This document shows positions 8,646 to 18,511 of a DNA stretch of 64,000 nucleotides, piece by piece. The notes under the pieces were generated by a model. That model was given only the letters and a program-made list of their open reading frames with translations. It had not been told where the DNA came from and made no database searches. The stretch's first letter is position 1. Each line of letters begins with the position of its first letter. The position numbers and the translations under genes were made by a program. This stretch comes from Novosphingobium profundi (GTDB lineage: Bacteria; Pseudomonadota; Alphaproteobacteria; Sphingomonadales; Sphingomonadaceae), in NCBI RefSeq assembly GCF_020524485.1, contig NZ_JAIVLF010000001.1:434001-498000 (forward strand). Reading direction: 5' to 3'.

Positions 8646-10322
8646 CTACCTGCGACGGCTGCGAAGTGCAACCATGGAAAGGGAAAGAAGCGAAAGAATG
8701 CCTGCCAGCGCAAGCGGGATGGCGTTGCCCAGGCGCGCAAAAAGAGTGGGTTCGTGGGCGGGCGGGATGAAACCGTCGAGCCGTCCGGCAGTGTGGCGCG
8801 GCACGAATTTGCGCACGATCCCGTCCGCGTCGATCACCGCGCTGATGCCGGTGGTAGTTGCGCGCAGGACCGGGAGGCCTTCCTCAAGCGCGCGCAGGCG
8901 TGCCTGCGCCAGATGCTGCGGGGGCCCCCAGGCGCCGAACCAGCCATCGTTGGACGGGTTGAAGATGTAGTCGGGCCGGTGCGCAGGGTCGACCACGGCG
9001 CCTGAGAAGACGATCTCGTAGCAGATCTGCACGCCCGCCCGGCCGTAACGGCCAAGGTCCAGTGTGCGGGCGCCGGGACCGGGCCAGAAATCGAGCGTGC
9101 CGGGGACGAGGCGGGAGAGACCGATCGGCTCGAGCAGGCCGCGCAAGGGGAGGTATTCGCCAAAGGGCACCAGGTGCGCCTTGGAATAGCTGGCGAGGAT
9201 ATCGCCGCCCCCGTCGAGCACGGTGACCGAATTTCGCGCGGCAAGGTTGTCCTCGCCCTTCATCACCAGGTCGACCGCGCCGGTCATCAGGCGGCTGTAG
9301 GGGCCGATGACGCGCCCGATACGCTCGCGCGAGAGCTTCGGGTCTCCGGCATAGGTGAACATGCGGTAGACGTAGGGGGGATAACCGTCGCGGATGTAGT
9401 CCCCCAGGCCCGACTCGGGCCAGAAGACCATGCGGCGGCGGCCCGGAACCTGCGGCAGCGAGAGCCGGGCAAGCTTGATGAAACTGGCCTCGAACTGGCG
9501 CGGATCGTCGATGAACTCCTGCCGGATATCGGGCTGGACGAGGGTGTAGCGCACCGTGCCCTCCGCCCGGTGCGCCCAGGGATCGGGGAGGCTGAGCAAG
9601 GTGGCAAGCGCGCCCAGGATCGCGAGGGGAAGAAGGGCGCAGGCAAGGCGTCCCACTGTTTCGCGCGGCGCGGCGAGCCGCATGAAGATGCCGGGTAGGG
9701 CGGCCAGGAGGCACAGCAGGCCGGAGAGGCCGTAGCTGCCGATCCACGGCGAGAGCAGCGCCAGTCCGCGGCTCTTGAACGAGCCCAGGAGGGCAATGCC
9801 AAGCGGGTTCCAGGCAAAGCCGGTGAAGAGCCAGCCGCGCAGCCATTCGCTCACGATCCAGGTCGCCGCGAAGGCGAGCGCCAGCGGGAGGAAGGGCAGC
9901 GAGGGGCGCGTGTCCGTTTCGGGTGGCGGCGCGGGGATGCGACGCTGGACGAGCAGGCGTGCGGTCAGGCAGGCAAGAGCCGGGAACAGGGCGAGGTAGG
10001 TCGCGAGCAGGACCACCGCGATGCCGCCGAGCCAGGCGGGCATATTGGCCTGATAGGTGAAGGCCGTGGCGATCCAGTTGTTGCCGAGCGCGAAGTGCCC
10101 GAGGCCGAAGAACCAGCCCAGCGCAAAGGCTTCGCGGGGCCTGGGGCTGCGGACCACCAGTTCCAGCAGAACTGCGATGCCCAAGAGCGTCAGGGGCCAG
10201 AGCGCGAGCGGCTGGAAGCCGCAGGCGGCTGCGGCGCCAGCGGCAAGGGCCGGAATGCGGGGGGAGCGCCAGAGCGCATGAAGGCGTCGTGGAGAGGACG
10301 CGTCGTGCCGAGGGGAAGCCAT
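8646..10322 (-). CDS. lnt: Apolipoprotein N-acyltransferase
   Basis: Inner-membrane enzyme that adds the third acyl chain to the N-terminal Cys of lipoproteins, completing their maturation before Lol sorting. At 558 residues it has the expected plan: several hydrophobic helices in the first ~215 residues, then a periplasmic nitrilase-type domain with WPESGLGDYI (catalytic Glu), KAHLVPFGEYLPLR (Lys) and QICYEIVF (Cys), and a final membrane helix at about 530-550. The order lnt-metK is common in alphaproteobacteria. Confidence 0.97.
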   Translation of the reverse strand: MASPRHDASSPRRLHALWRSPRIPALAAGAAAACGFQPLALWPLTLLGIAVLLELVVRSPRPREAFALGWFFGLGHFALGNNWIATAFTYQANMPAWLGGIAVVLLATYLALFPALACLTARLLVQRRIPAPPPETDTRPSLPFLPLALAFAATWIVSEWLRGWLFTGFAWNPLGIALLGSFKSRGLALLSPWIGSYGLSGLLCLLAALPGIFMRLAAPRETVGRLACALLPLAILGALATLLSLPDPWAHRAEGTVRYTLVQPDIRQEFIDDPRQFEASFIKLARLSLPQVPGRRRMVFWPESGLGDYIRDGYPPYVYRMFTYAGDPKLSRERIGRVIGPYSRLMTGAVDLVMKGEDNLAARNSVTVLDGGGDILASYSKAHLVPFGEYLPLRGLLEPIGLSRLVPGTLDFWPGPGARTLDLGRYGRAGVQICYEIVFSGAVVDPAHRPDYIFNPSNDGWFGAWGPPQHLAQARLRALEEGLPVLRATTTGISAVIDADGIVRKFVPRHTAGRLDGFIPPAHEPTLFARLGNAIPLALAGILSLLSLSMVALRSRRR

Positions 10323-10412
10323 CGGCGAGGGGTTTTAGTGGGGCACGCCCGGGACGCAAGCAAACTCGCGCGGGATGAGGCCGCAAGGCGTTCGTGCAGG
10401 CAGAGCCTGTGC

Positions 10413-10448
10413 GGAAAAAGGGGTTCGGCCGGGCACGGGGCCCGGCCG
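10413..10448 (-). terminator. Rho-independent terminator of the DUF4167 gene
   Basis: A perfect 9 bp GC stem, CGGCCGGGC (10426-10434) and GCCCGGCCG (10440-10448), with a 5 nt loop. Read on the minus strand it is followed by AACCCCTTTTT. It lies 9 nt after the stop codon. Confidence 0.8.
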
Positions 10449-10456
10449 GGAAAGGA

Positions 10457-11320
10457 TCAGGCCTCGGCTTCGGCGGCGCTGGAGGCCGTATCGTCGTTCG
10501 AGGCGGTCTTGCGGGTGGTGCGGCGGCGGGGACGGGGCTTGGCCTCGCCGGTCTCGTCACCGGCGGCTTCGCCAGCGCCTTCCGCGTCGGGCGCGCTCTT
10601 GGCGGCCGTCTTGCGGGTGCGGGTGGTCTTGGGCTTGTCGCCTGCCGGAGCGGCCTTCTTGGCGCGGGTGCGCTTGGCAGGCTTGTCCTCGGCAGGGGCC
10701 TCGGATGCCGTATCGCTCTCGTCACTGCTCGCGGCGATCGCGGGCGGAAGCACGCTCGAATCGAAGCCGGTGTCCGCCTCGTCGCTGTCCTCGCGGGCAT
10801 CGTCCTTGCCGCGGCGCGGCTTGCGGGTCTTGGTGCCCGAGCGGTTGTCGCGCACGAAGGGGTTGTCGGCCGGTTCGTAGACCGAGCGGCCTCGCTCTTC
10901 GCCGTCGTCCGACGCGTCCGATCCGTCCGTGTTGGGGCGGGGCTCGTTCGAGGAGGTGTCGCTGCGGCGCGGGTTGTCGCGCGAGCGCTCGCGGCCACTG
11001 TCGCGGCTGTTGTCGCCGTAGCTGTCCGAGGAATCGCCGTCGTCCTGGCCGCGATCGTCGCGACGCGGCTGGCGGGCCTCTTCCTGGCGCTGCTTCTGGT
11101 CCGCGATCACCCGGAAGTAGTGGTCCGCGAACTGATGGTAGTACTCTTCCTGGACGCGATCGCCGTTGAGCATCGCGTCGTGGGCCAGCTTCTTGTACTT
11201 CTCGAGCAGCTGGGGCGCGTTGCCGCGCGCCCGGCTGTCGATGCGGTTCATCTGCTGGCCGTTCTGTTGGCGATTGTTACCGCGGCCACGCCTGCGGTTG
11301 TTACCACGATTGTTATTCAA
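10457..11320 (-). CDS. DUF4167 domain protein, disordered C-terminus
   Basis: Alphaproteobacterial protein of unknown function. The first ~25 residues are Asn/Arg-rich (MNNNRGNNRRRGRG), followed by the conserved segment NAPQLLEKYKKLAHDAMLNGDRV... YYHQFADHYFRVI at about 34-75, typical of DUF4167. The remaining ~200 residues are low-complexity and highly charged (Asp/Ser-rich, then Lys/Arg/Thr/Ala-rich), so probably disordered. The start is a TTG (11320-11318) with GAGGAA upstream; starting at the first ATG would remove the Asn/Arg tail seen in the family. The basic head suggests nucleic-acid contact, but that is inference. It sits downstream of hisS-prfA-prmC, as in related genomes. Confidence 0.85.
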   Translation of the reverse strand: MNNNRGNNRRRGRGNNRQQNGQQMNRIDSRARGNAPQLLEKYKKLAHDAMLNGDRVQEEYYHQFADHYFRVIADQKQRQEEARQPRRDDRGQDDGDSSDSYGDNSRDSGRERSRDNPRRSDTSSNEPRPNTDGSDASDDGEERGRSVYEPADNPFVRDNRSGTKTRKPRRGKDDAREDSDEADTGFDSSVLPPAIAASSDESDTASEAPAEDKPAKRTRAKKAAPAGDKPKTTRTRKTAAKSAPDAEGAGEAAGDETGEAKPRPRRRTTRKTASNDDTASSAAEAEA

Positions 11321-11564
11321 GGATAACTTTCCTCAAAACCCCTGGCATCCACTCAATCACGAGCTGGATTGCCGAATGTCGCATGACACGGCGGGCCCCC
11401 CGGCTGCCGAGACTTATACATTTGCTTCAATGCTGTCCGATGAGAGGGACACTACCCGCAAATGCTGGGAGTGAACCGGGTTATGGGGAAAAATCATCCA
11501 TCAACCGGTTCGCAGCAATCCATAGGCACTCCGAAGAGCGATTCCAAGTTAAATCTTGCCCGTA

Positions 11565-12405
11565 TCAGTGGACAACGTGCGAAAATGCGACGACGCGCGG
11601 CCGATTTGCCAGATCTCGATAGAGTCGTGTCGAAAGATTTACCGCCTCCCCCAGGGCCATTACGGCCTCGGCTTGGGTGTAGCCGATCTCGACGAGCGCA
11701 AGGCCGCCCGGGGTGAGCAGCTCGGGCAACTGGGGCACGAGTATGCGGTAATCATCGAGTCCGTCAGGACCCGAGAAAAGCGCGCCTGCAGGTTCGAACG
11801 CATGGACCGAGGTGTCGAGCTCGGCGTCGTCCTCGACATAGGGCGGGTTGGCAAGGACGAGGTCGAAGCGGCCCAGGTCCGCGCGCCAGCCGTCGTGCGT
11901 CCAGTCGACCGGGCGGAATGCCGCGCGCTCCCCGGCCGCTTGCGGGTGGCGCGCGGCGTTGGCCGCCGCGACGGCAAGCGCATCGCCGGAGCGATCGATG
12001 CCGAGCCCTTCGGCCTCGGGAAACAGGGAAAGCGTGGCGATGAGCAGCGCGCCCGATCCGGTGCCAAGGTCGAGAATGCGCTGCGGGGGACGACCCTCGA
12101 GCGCGGTGCGCGCGGCCTCGATCACCGTCTCGCTGTCGCCGCGCGGGATCAGGACAGCGGGCGAGACAGCCAGTTCGAGCCCGTAGAAGTCGGTGGAGCC
12201 CACGATATAGGCGACCGGCTCATGGGCCTCCCGGCGCGCGATGAGCTGGGCAAAGTTCTCAGGCTCGGGATCGCGCATGTGGTGCAGGAGCAGCTGCGAA
12301 CGCGTGGCGTTCAGGGCATGCGCCATGAGCACTTCGGCGTCGAGCCGGGCGGTGTCGCTGGTGGCGGACAGGCGCTCGGTTGCCGCGCGCAGCGCGGCCG
12401 CGACA

Positions 12406-12413
<8 letters not shown>
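11565..12413 (-). CDS. prmC: Peptide chain release factor N5-glutamine methyltransferase
   Basis: SAM-dependent methyltransferase that modifies the Gln of the GGQ motif in release factors. It is 282 residues with an N-terminal helical domain (about 1-85) and a Rossmann methyltransferase domain with [14 protein letters not shown] (SAM binding) and the catalytic LANPPYVE motif. Its start overlaps the end of prfA, whose product is its substrate, by eight bases, indicating translational coupling. The 244 bp between its stop and the DUF4167 start shows no gene and probably holds the DUF4167 promoter. Confidence 0.97.
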
Positions 12414-13476
<1,063 letters not shown>

Positions 13477-13504
13477 GCGCGTTCGCTCAAGAGTGGCCGG
13501 GGGC

Positions 13505-14749
13505 TCACGGGTGGATCTGCTGGAGAACCTGCTCGACCGCGAGCGATTCCGCGCTCGGCTCGGAGGTTTTCACGTTCGCCGTGGGCACGCCGTCCCGGTC
13601 GGTGAAGGAGACGATCACGCGGGCGCCGGCCTTCACGGCCTTGTCGTAGCGCTTGCGGGGCGAGCCGCTGGCGATCATTTCGCAGTCGATGCCCTGGAAG
13701 CGCAGCGCGGTGATAGCCTTCTGCGCGAAGGGCAGGGCGGCGTCATCCTCAACCGCGAGCACGCAGGTGAGCTGGCTCTGGGGGACGAGGCCTGCATCCG
13801 CGACCAGCATGGCGAGGCGCTCGATGCCTGCAGCCCAGCCCACCGCAGGGGTGGCGGGGCCGCCCAGCGCTTCGAGCAGGCCGTCGTAGCGTCCACCGCC
13901 CAGCACCGTCCCCTGCGCGCCGAGGCGGTCGGTGACGAATTCAAAGGCGGTGTGGCGGTAGTAGTCGAGCCCGCGCACGAGCGAGGGCGTGCGCACGAAG
14001 CGAACCGAGGCGGCCTCAAGCCCTTGCGTGACCGCGCCGAAGAAATCCTGGGCCGAGCTGGAGAGGAACTCGTCGATCCGGGGCGCGTCGGCGGTGAAGG
14101 GCTTGTCGCGCGGGTCCTTGGAATCAAGGATGCGCAGGGGGTTACGCTCCAGACGCTCCTGCGAATCCTCGGACAGTTCGGCGCGGTGGTCGCGGAAGTA
14201 TTCGATGAGAGCCGTGCGCCAGGCCTCGCGGCTTTCGCCATCGCCCAGCGTGTTGAGCTGGAGCGTGACGCCCTCGGCGATGCCCAGTTCCTTGAGGAGC
14301 TGGTCCGCCATGACGAGCAGTTCGACATCGACCGTGGGTTCGGCCGCGCCGATCACTTCGGCGTCGATCTGGTGGAACTGGCGGTAGCGGCCCTTCTGCG
14401 GGCGCTCGTAGCGGAAGAGGGGGCCGTGCGTTGCGATCTTGAGCGGGGCGAACTGCTTCCACCCGTTGGTGAGGTAGGCGCGGGCAAGGCCTGCGGTGAA
14501 CTCGGGGCGCAGGGTCAGCGATTCGCCGCCACGGTCGTCGAACGAGTACATTTCCTTGGAGACGACGTCGGTCGTCTCGCCCAGCGAGCGGGCGAACACC
14601 GGGGTCTTCTCGAAGACCGGCATTTCCACGCGGTGGAAGCGGTACAGGCGGCGCATGCGCTCGAAGGTTGCGACGACGTGGGCGAACGCTTCGGCGTCGG
14701 CGCCGAAGATGTCCTGGGTTCCGCGAATGGCCTGTGGTGTCTTGCTCAT
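13505..14749 (-). CDS. hisS: Histidyl-tRNA synthetase
   Basis: Class II aminoacyl-tRNA synthetase charging tRNA-His. It is 414 residues, with motif 2 ([14 protein letters not shown]), the histidine-specific [15 protein letters not shown] segment, motif 3 region [14 protein letters not shown], and a C-terminal anticodon-binding domain from about residue 320. The ATG at 14749 begins [14 protein letters not shown], a normal family start. It heads the hisS-prfA-prmC unit and is divergent from the M61 peptidase gene across a 102 bp promoter region. Confidence 0.98.
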   Translation of the reverse strand: MSKTPQAIRGTQDIFGADAEAFAHVVATFERMRRLYRFHRVEMPVFEKTPVFARSLGETTDVVSKEMYSFDDRGGESLTLRPEFTAGLARAYLTNGWKQFAPLKIATHGPLFRYERPQKGRYRQFHQIDAEVIGAAEPTVDVELLVMADQLLKELGIAEGVTLQLNTLGDGESREAWRTALIEYFRDHRAELSEDSQERLERNPLRILDSKDPRDKPFTADAPRIDEFLSSSAQDFFGAVTQGLEAASVRFVRTPSLVRGLDYYRHTAFEFVTDRLGAQGTVLGGGRYDGLLEALGGPATPAVGWAAGIERLAMLVADAGLVPQSQLTCVLAVEDDAALPFAQKAITALRFQGIDCEMIASGSPRKRYDKAVKAGARVIVSFTDRDGVPTANVKTSEPSAESLAVEQVLQQIHP

Positions 14750-14851
14750 CGCGCGCGCTTAGCCCGAATGCGAAAAAGGATAAAGTGCGCGATTGAAATG
14801 CGCCAATCCAAGGTTGCCAATCGGCGCGCGGCGCGGGTAGGTGTGTGCGTA

Positions 14852-16804
14852 ATGAAGTATCATACCGCGCTCGTCTCGCTCTCCGCTCTCCTTTTCGCCT
14901 CCTCGGCCCTCAACGCCCAGGACGCGGCCCGCTCCACGCCGATGGCACCGGATCTTCCGCCCGCGATGCCTGCGGCTCAGGATGTCGACTATGCCGGCAC
15001 CGTCTCGCTCGACATCGACGCGACCGATGTAACGCGCGGCGTCTATTCGGTCACGCAGGTCTTCCCGGTTGCCGCCGGAACGAAGGACCTGATCCTGATG
15101 CAGCCGGGCTGGCTGCCGGGCAACCACTCCGAGACCGGTCCCTACTCGCTGCTGGCGAACTTCCACTTCTACGCCGATGGCAAGGAAATCCCCTGGGTGC
15201 GCGACACGGTGGCGGTGAACGCCTTCCACCTCGCGCTGCCTGAAGGCACCAAGGCGGTGACCGCCAGCTTCGTTCACACCTCGCCCGTGCGTGGGAACGA
15301 GGGGCGCATCACCATGACGCGCGAGATGCTGAACCTGCAGTGGGAGAAGATGAGCCTCTACCCGGCAGGCTATTACACCCGTCGCATTCCCTACAAGGCA
15401 ACCGTCAAGGTGCCCGCGGGCTGGGATGTCTTCACCGCGCTCGACGGCAAGGTGCGCAGCGGCGACACGCTGACCTGGGACGTGACCGACTACCAGCGCC
15501 TCGTCGATTCGCCGATCTTTGCGGGCAAGTACGCGCAGAGCTGGGACCTGGGTCACGAGGTCACCATGAACGCGGTGGCCGACAAGCCCGAGCTGCTGGG
15601 CATCGCGCCCGAGCACATGGAATACTACCGCCACCTCGTCGACGAGGCGCTGGTGACCTTCGGGGCCCGCCACTTCGATACCTACGATTTCCTCCTCGCG
15701 CTGACCGACCGCATGGGCGGCATCGGGCTTGAGCACCACCGCTCGAGCGAGAACCAGTACGAGCCCAAGGCCTTCATCGACTGGGATGCGATGGACTGGG
15801 ATCACAACGTGATCGCGCACGAATTCGTACATAGCTGGAACGGCAAGTACCGTCGTCCCGCCGACCTGTGGACGCCCGACTACCAGCAGCCCATGCAGAA
15901 TACGCTGATGTGGGTCTACGAAGGCCAGACCCAGTTCTGGGGCTATATCCTCGCCGCCCGGTCGGGCGTGCAGTCTAAGCAGACCGTGATCGACCAGTTC
16001 GCGGTGGCTGCGGCCAAGTACCTTGAGGGCACGCCCGGGCGCAGCTGGCGCTCGGTCGAGGACACCACTCATGCGCCGCAGCTGGCGCGTCGCCGTCCGC
16101 TGCCGTTCGTCTCGCTCACCCGTAGCGAGGACTATTATGTCGAGGGCGCGCTCACCTGGCTGGAAGCTGACCAGATCATCCGCAGCGGTACCAAGGGCAA
16201 GAAGGGCCTCGATGACTTCGCCAAGGCCTTCTTCGGCATGCGCGATGGCGACTGGGGCGAACTGACTTACGATTTTGACGAAGTGGTCGAGACGCTGAAC
16301 GGGGTCTACGCCTACGACTGGGCCGACTTCCTCAAGACCCGTCTCTACAAGACCAACCAGCCTGCACCGATGCGCGGCATCGAGATGGCCGGGTACAAGC
16401 TGGTCTGGAAGGAAGAGCCCAACTCCTACGAGAAGGGGCGCGCTGGCTACTCCAACTCGCTCAACCTCACCTATTCGCTGGGCGTGGGGCTGAGCGCCGA
16501 TGGCACGGTCGGGGCCACCTTGTGGGATTCGCCCGCCTTCGATGCCGGGCTTGTCAACGGCAGCCAGATCGTGGCGGTCAACGGCGAGAGCTACAGCGCC
16601 GACACGATCAAGAAGGCCATCACTGCGGCCAAGACCGGGAACGCAGCGGCCGACAAGCCGATCGAACTTCTGGTCAAGCGCGGCGATCACTATGAGACGG
16701 TGGCGATCGACTACCACGAAGGTCTGCGCTTCCCGTGGCTGGAAAGCACCACGCCGGGCAAGGAAAACGGCTTTGACCGTCTGCTTGACGCCCGCACGCG
16801 TTGA
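14852..16804 (+). CDS. M61 family metallopeptidase (glycyl aminopeptidase-like) with PDZ domain, secreted
   Basis: Zinc aminopeptidase of family M61, 650 residues. The ATG at 14852 opens a signal peptide (MKYHTALVSLSALLFASSALNAQ). An N-terminal beta-rich domain (about 45-215) precedes the catalytic domain with HEFVH at residues 323-327, and a PDZ domain (about 540-620; GATLWDSPAFDAGL, IVAVNG) ends the protein. This is the standard M61 arrangement. The open frame reaches much further upstream across hisS on the opposite strand, but that part is antisense shadow. It is a likely single-gene unit, followed by a hairpin. Confidence 0.93.
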   Translation: MKYHTALVSLSALLFASSALNAQDAARSTPMAPDLPPAMPAAQDVDYAGTVSLDIDATDVTRGVYSVTQVFPVAAGTKDLILMQPGWLPGNHSETGPYSLLANFHFYADGKEIPWVRDTVAVNAFHLALPEGTKAVTASFVHTSPVRGNEGRITMTREMLNLQWEKMSLYPAGYYTRRIPYKATVKVPAGWDVFTALDGKVRSGDTLTWDVTDYQRLVDSPIFAGKYAQSWDLGHEVTMNAVADKPELLGIAPEHMEYYRHLVDEALVTFGARHFDTYDFLLALTDRMGGIGLEHHRSSENQYEPKAFIDWDAMDWDHNVIAHEFVHSWNGKYRRPADLWTPDYQQPMQNTLMWVYEGQTQFWGYILAARSGVQSKQTVIDQFAVAAAKYLEGTPGRSWRSVEDTTHAPQLARRRPLPFVSLTRSEDYYVEGALTWLEADQIIRSGTKGKKGLDDFAKAFFGMRDGDWGELTYDFDEVVETLNGVYAYDWADFLKTRLYKTNQPAPMRGIEMAGYKLVWKEEPNSYEKGRAGYSNSLNLTYSLGVGLSADGTVGATLWDSPAFDAGLVNGSQIVAVNGESYSADTIKKAITAAKTGNAAADKPIELLVKRGDHYETVAIDYHEGLRFPWLESTTPGKENGFDRLLDARTR

Positions 16805-16863
16805 AGCGTGAGGTCGGGGCCTAGACCAAGGTCGGGTTCCAAGAGATATAAGCCAATTGTTAA

Positions 16864-16890
16864 GAGCGGGGGCCTTCTAGGCTCCCGCTC
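16864..16890 (+). terminator. Hairpin after the M61 peptidase gene
   Basis: GAGCGGG-G-GCCT pairs with AGGC-T-CCCGCTC across a TCT loop, 59 nt beyond the stop codon. The tail is not U-rich, so termination is probable rather than certain. Confidence 0.5.
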
Positions 16891-17002
16891 TATCCATTCG
16901 TGTGGATACAAGGTTGTTGCGGCGCACTCGGTGCCCCGCTAAGCCGCGTTCCACTGAGATTACTATCGATACTTTGTTAAGTGTCTAAGAAGAAGGACGA
17001 CC

Positions 17003-17545
17003 ATGCGCATCGACATGATTCCCGTTGGGGACAATCCGCCGGAAAGTCTCAACGTCGTCATTGAGGTTCCCGTCGGCGGTGAACCCGTGAAGTACGAGTT
17101 CGACAAGGAGTCGGGTGCTCTTTACGTCGACCGCATCCTGCACACGCCGATGCGCTACCCGGCGAACTACGGTTTTGTGCCGCACACGCTTTCGCCCGAC
17201 GGCGATCCGCTCGACGCGCTGGTCATCGCGCGCTCGCCCTTCATTCCGGGCTGCGTCGTGCGCGCGCGTCCGATCGCGGTGCTCAACCTCGAGGACGAGC
17301 ATGGCGGCGACGAAAAGCTGCTGTGCGTACCGGTCGATTCAACTTTCCCTTACTATATCGACGTAAAGGAAAAGGCAGATCTTCCCGAGATCCTGCTGGC
17401 CCAGATCGAGCACTTCTTTACGCACTACAAGGACCTCGAAAAGGAAAAGTGGGTGCGCGTGGGCACCTGGGGCGGCGCAGCCGATGCGCGCCAGATCGTG
17501 CTCGAAGCGATCGAACGCTATGAAGAGTCGAAGGCCACGGCCTGA
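17003..17545 (+). CDS. ppa: Inorganic pyrophosphatase
   Basis: Soluble family I pyrophosphatase that hydrolyses PPi and so drives biosynthesis. It is 180 residues with the substrate and metal motifs RYPANYGFVPHT and the signature DGDPLDALV. AAGGA lies seven bases before the ATG at 17003. It is a monocistronic gene: a promoter-sized 198 bp region lies upstream, and a long imperfect inverted repeat follows the stop codon. Confidence 0.98.
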   Translation: MRIDMIPVGDNPPESLNVVIEVPVGGEPVKYEFDKESGALYVDRILHTPMRYPANYGFVPHTLSPDGDPLDALVIARSPFIPGCVVRARPIAVLNLEDEHGGDEKLLCVPVDSTFPYYIDVKEKADLPEILLAQIEHFFTHYKDLEKEKWVRVGTWGGAADARQIVLEAIERYEESKATA

Positions 17546-17566
17546 TTCGCTCTTTTACGAGGTCCA

Positions 17567-17626
17567 CTCCCCCATGTGGAACGAGGGTCGGCGGCGCAAG
17601 TCGTCGACCCTTTGCATTTGGGGGAG
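17567..17626. repeat. Imperfect inverted repeat downstream of ppa
   Basis: CTCCCCCATG near the left end pairs with CATTTGGGGGAG at the right end, and GAGGGTCG pairs with CGACCCTT inside, giving an extended cruciform of about 60 bp between convergent genes. It may act as a bidirectional terminator or be a copy of a dispersed intergenic repeat. Confidence 0.55.
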
Positions 17627-17667
17627 AGGTGAGGCGCGGAGAGGGGGCGGGCGGCGACCGTTGCCGC

Positions 17668-17994
17668 TCAGGCGGTGACGGTGAACACTTCCTCGTCGCT
17701 TTCGCGCGGCGGGGCCGGGTCGAAGTCGGGCAGGGGCTCAAACACCTCTTCGGTCACCTGGAGGTTGGAAAGTCCGTCAAGTTTGAAGTGCCCGAGGCGC
17801 CGTTCTTCCTCGCTGCGCCAGTTCTTGTTCGGGTTGAACGCGCTGAGGAACAGCTCGTCGTGGCGGCTGAACAGGCGGTGCGGGGCAAGCAGCATTTCGG
17901 TGCCGTTGTACTCGGCGCGGATGTGGCGCTTGAGGGCAATGGCCTCGATCAGCTTGCGCTCGTTCGTGGCGTCGGTCTGGGGTGCGGTCGGCAT
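17668..17994 (-). CDS. Small WYL-domain-like protein without a DNA-binding domain
   Basis: Orphan protein of 108 residues starting at the ATG at 17994. Residues ~10-80 (LIEAIALKRHIRAEYNGTEM, then LLAPHRLFSRHDELFLSAFN and GHFKLDGLSNLQV) follow the pattern of WYL domains: an Ala-rich first helix, a YNG turn, a Pro-His strand, and a final [FL]KLD strand. The Trp-Tyr-Leu core reads Leu-Phe-Leu. WYL domains usually follow a helix-turn-helix in transcription regulators and bind nucleic acid or nucleotides; here no HTH is present. The tail is acidic (DFDPAPPRESDEEVF). Function unknown; the fold assignment is by eye. Confidence 0.65.
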   Translation of the reverse strand: MPTAPQTDATNERKLIEAIALKRHIRAEYNGTEMLLAPHRLFSRHDELFLSAFNPNKNWRSEEERRLGHFKLDGLSNLQVTEEVFEPLPDFDPAPPRESDEEVFTVTA

Positions 17995-18511
17995 GGGGCG
18001 CCATAATGGGCAGGTATGGCCTGTGATACAAGCGGGAAAGGTGCTGCGAAGGCTGCAAGCGTGATGCCGTTTGCGATACCCGGCGTGCGCGGTATGCACG
18101 TGGTCGCCGGGATTTGTGCAGGTGCGCAGTAAATGTATACGAATACAGTCTGTGTGACTTATTTACCGCAAAAATAACTCCGATTACGGAAGTAAATGCC
18201 TTCTAAAGCATCTGCTTAACGACTCCTTAGAGATTATTCCCGATACCCTGCGGCAACGCAGCGAGGAATCGGTGCGGGATGCACATGCCCGGGGGGGTGT
18301 TTCACCCCGAGCGTGGCCGGATCTGGTCCGGCAGGCGGGGCCGCGTTGCGGTGAGCTGCCTGGTGATCTCGCGGATCTTCTTCGCGTCATGTTTGAACCC
18401 GATATCGCTTTTGGACGGGACACCACATGGCAGGAAATCGCGAGCCGTCCCCGGCTCTCGCCTGCCCGTGCTGGACGGTGCCGGAAGCGGGAGATGAAGT
18501 GCCGGCCAGTC
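17995..18511. other. 517 bp intergenic region between divergent genes, promoter-rich
   Basis: No convincing gene. A hairpin CCCGGCG/CGCCGGG lies at 18079-18111. An AT-rich stretch at about 18130-18240 is unlike the GC-rich surroundings and contains a CtrA-like motif. A frame open from 18272 joins the downstream PAS gene, but its translation is Arg/Pro-rich noise that the paralogue lacks. Confidence 0.6.
18216..18230 (+). promoter_or_regulatory. CtrA-like site TTAA-N7-TTAG upstream of first PAS/roadblock gene
   Basis: Reads TTAACGACTCCTTAG. It matches the alphaproteobacterial CtrA consensus TTAA-N7-TTAA with one mismatch. The spacer also contains a GACTC (GANTC, the CcrM methylation site). 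It lies in an AT-rich patch 282 bp before the start codon. The same variant recurs before the paralogue. Confidence 0.5.

Noticed and set aside
18272..18511. N-terminal extension of PAS/roadblock protein 1
   Set aside because: The paralogue starts at the equivalent of 18512 and the extension is Arg/Pro-rich without similarity; the region also holds the probable promoter.
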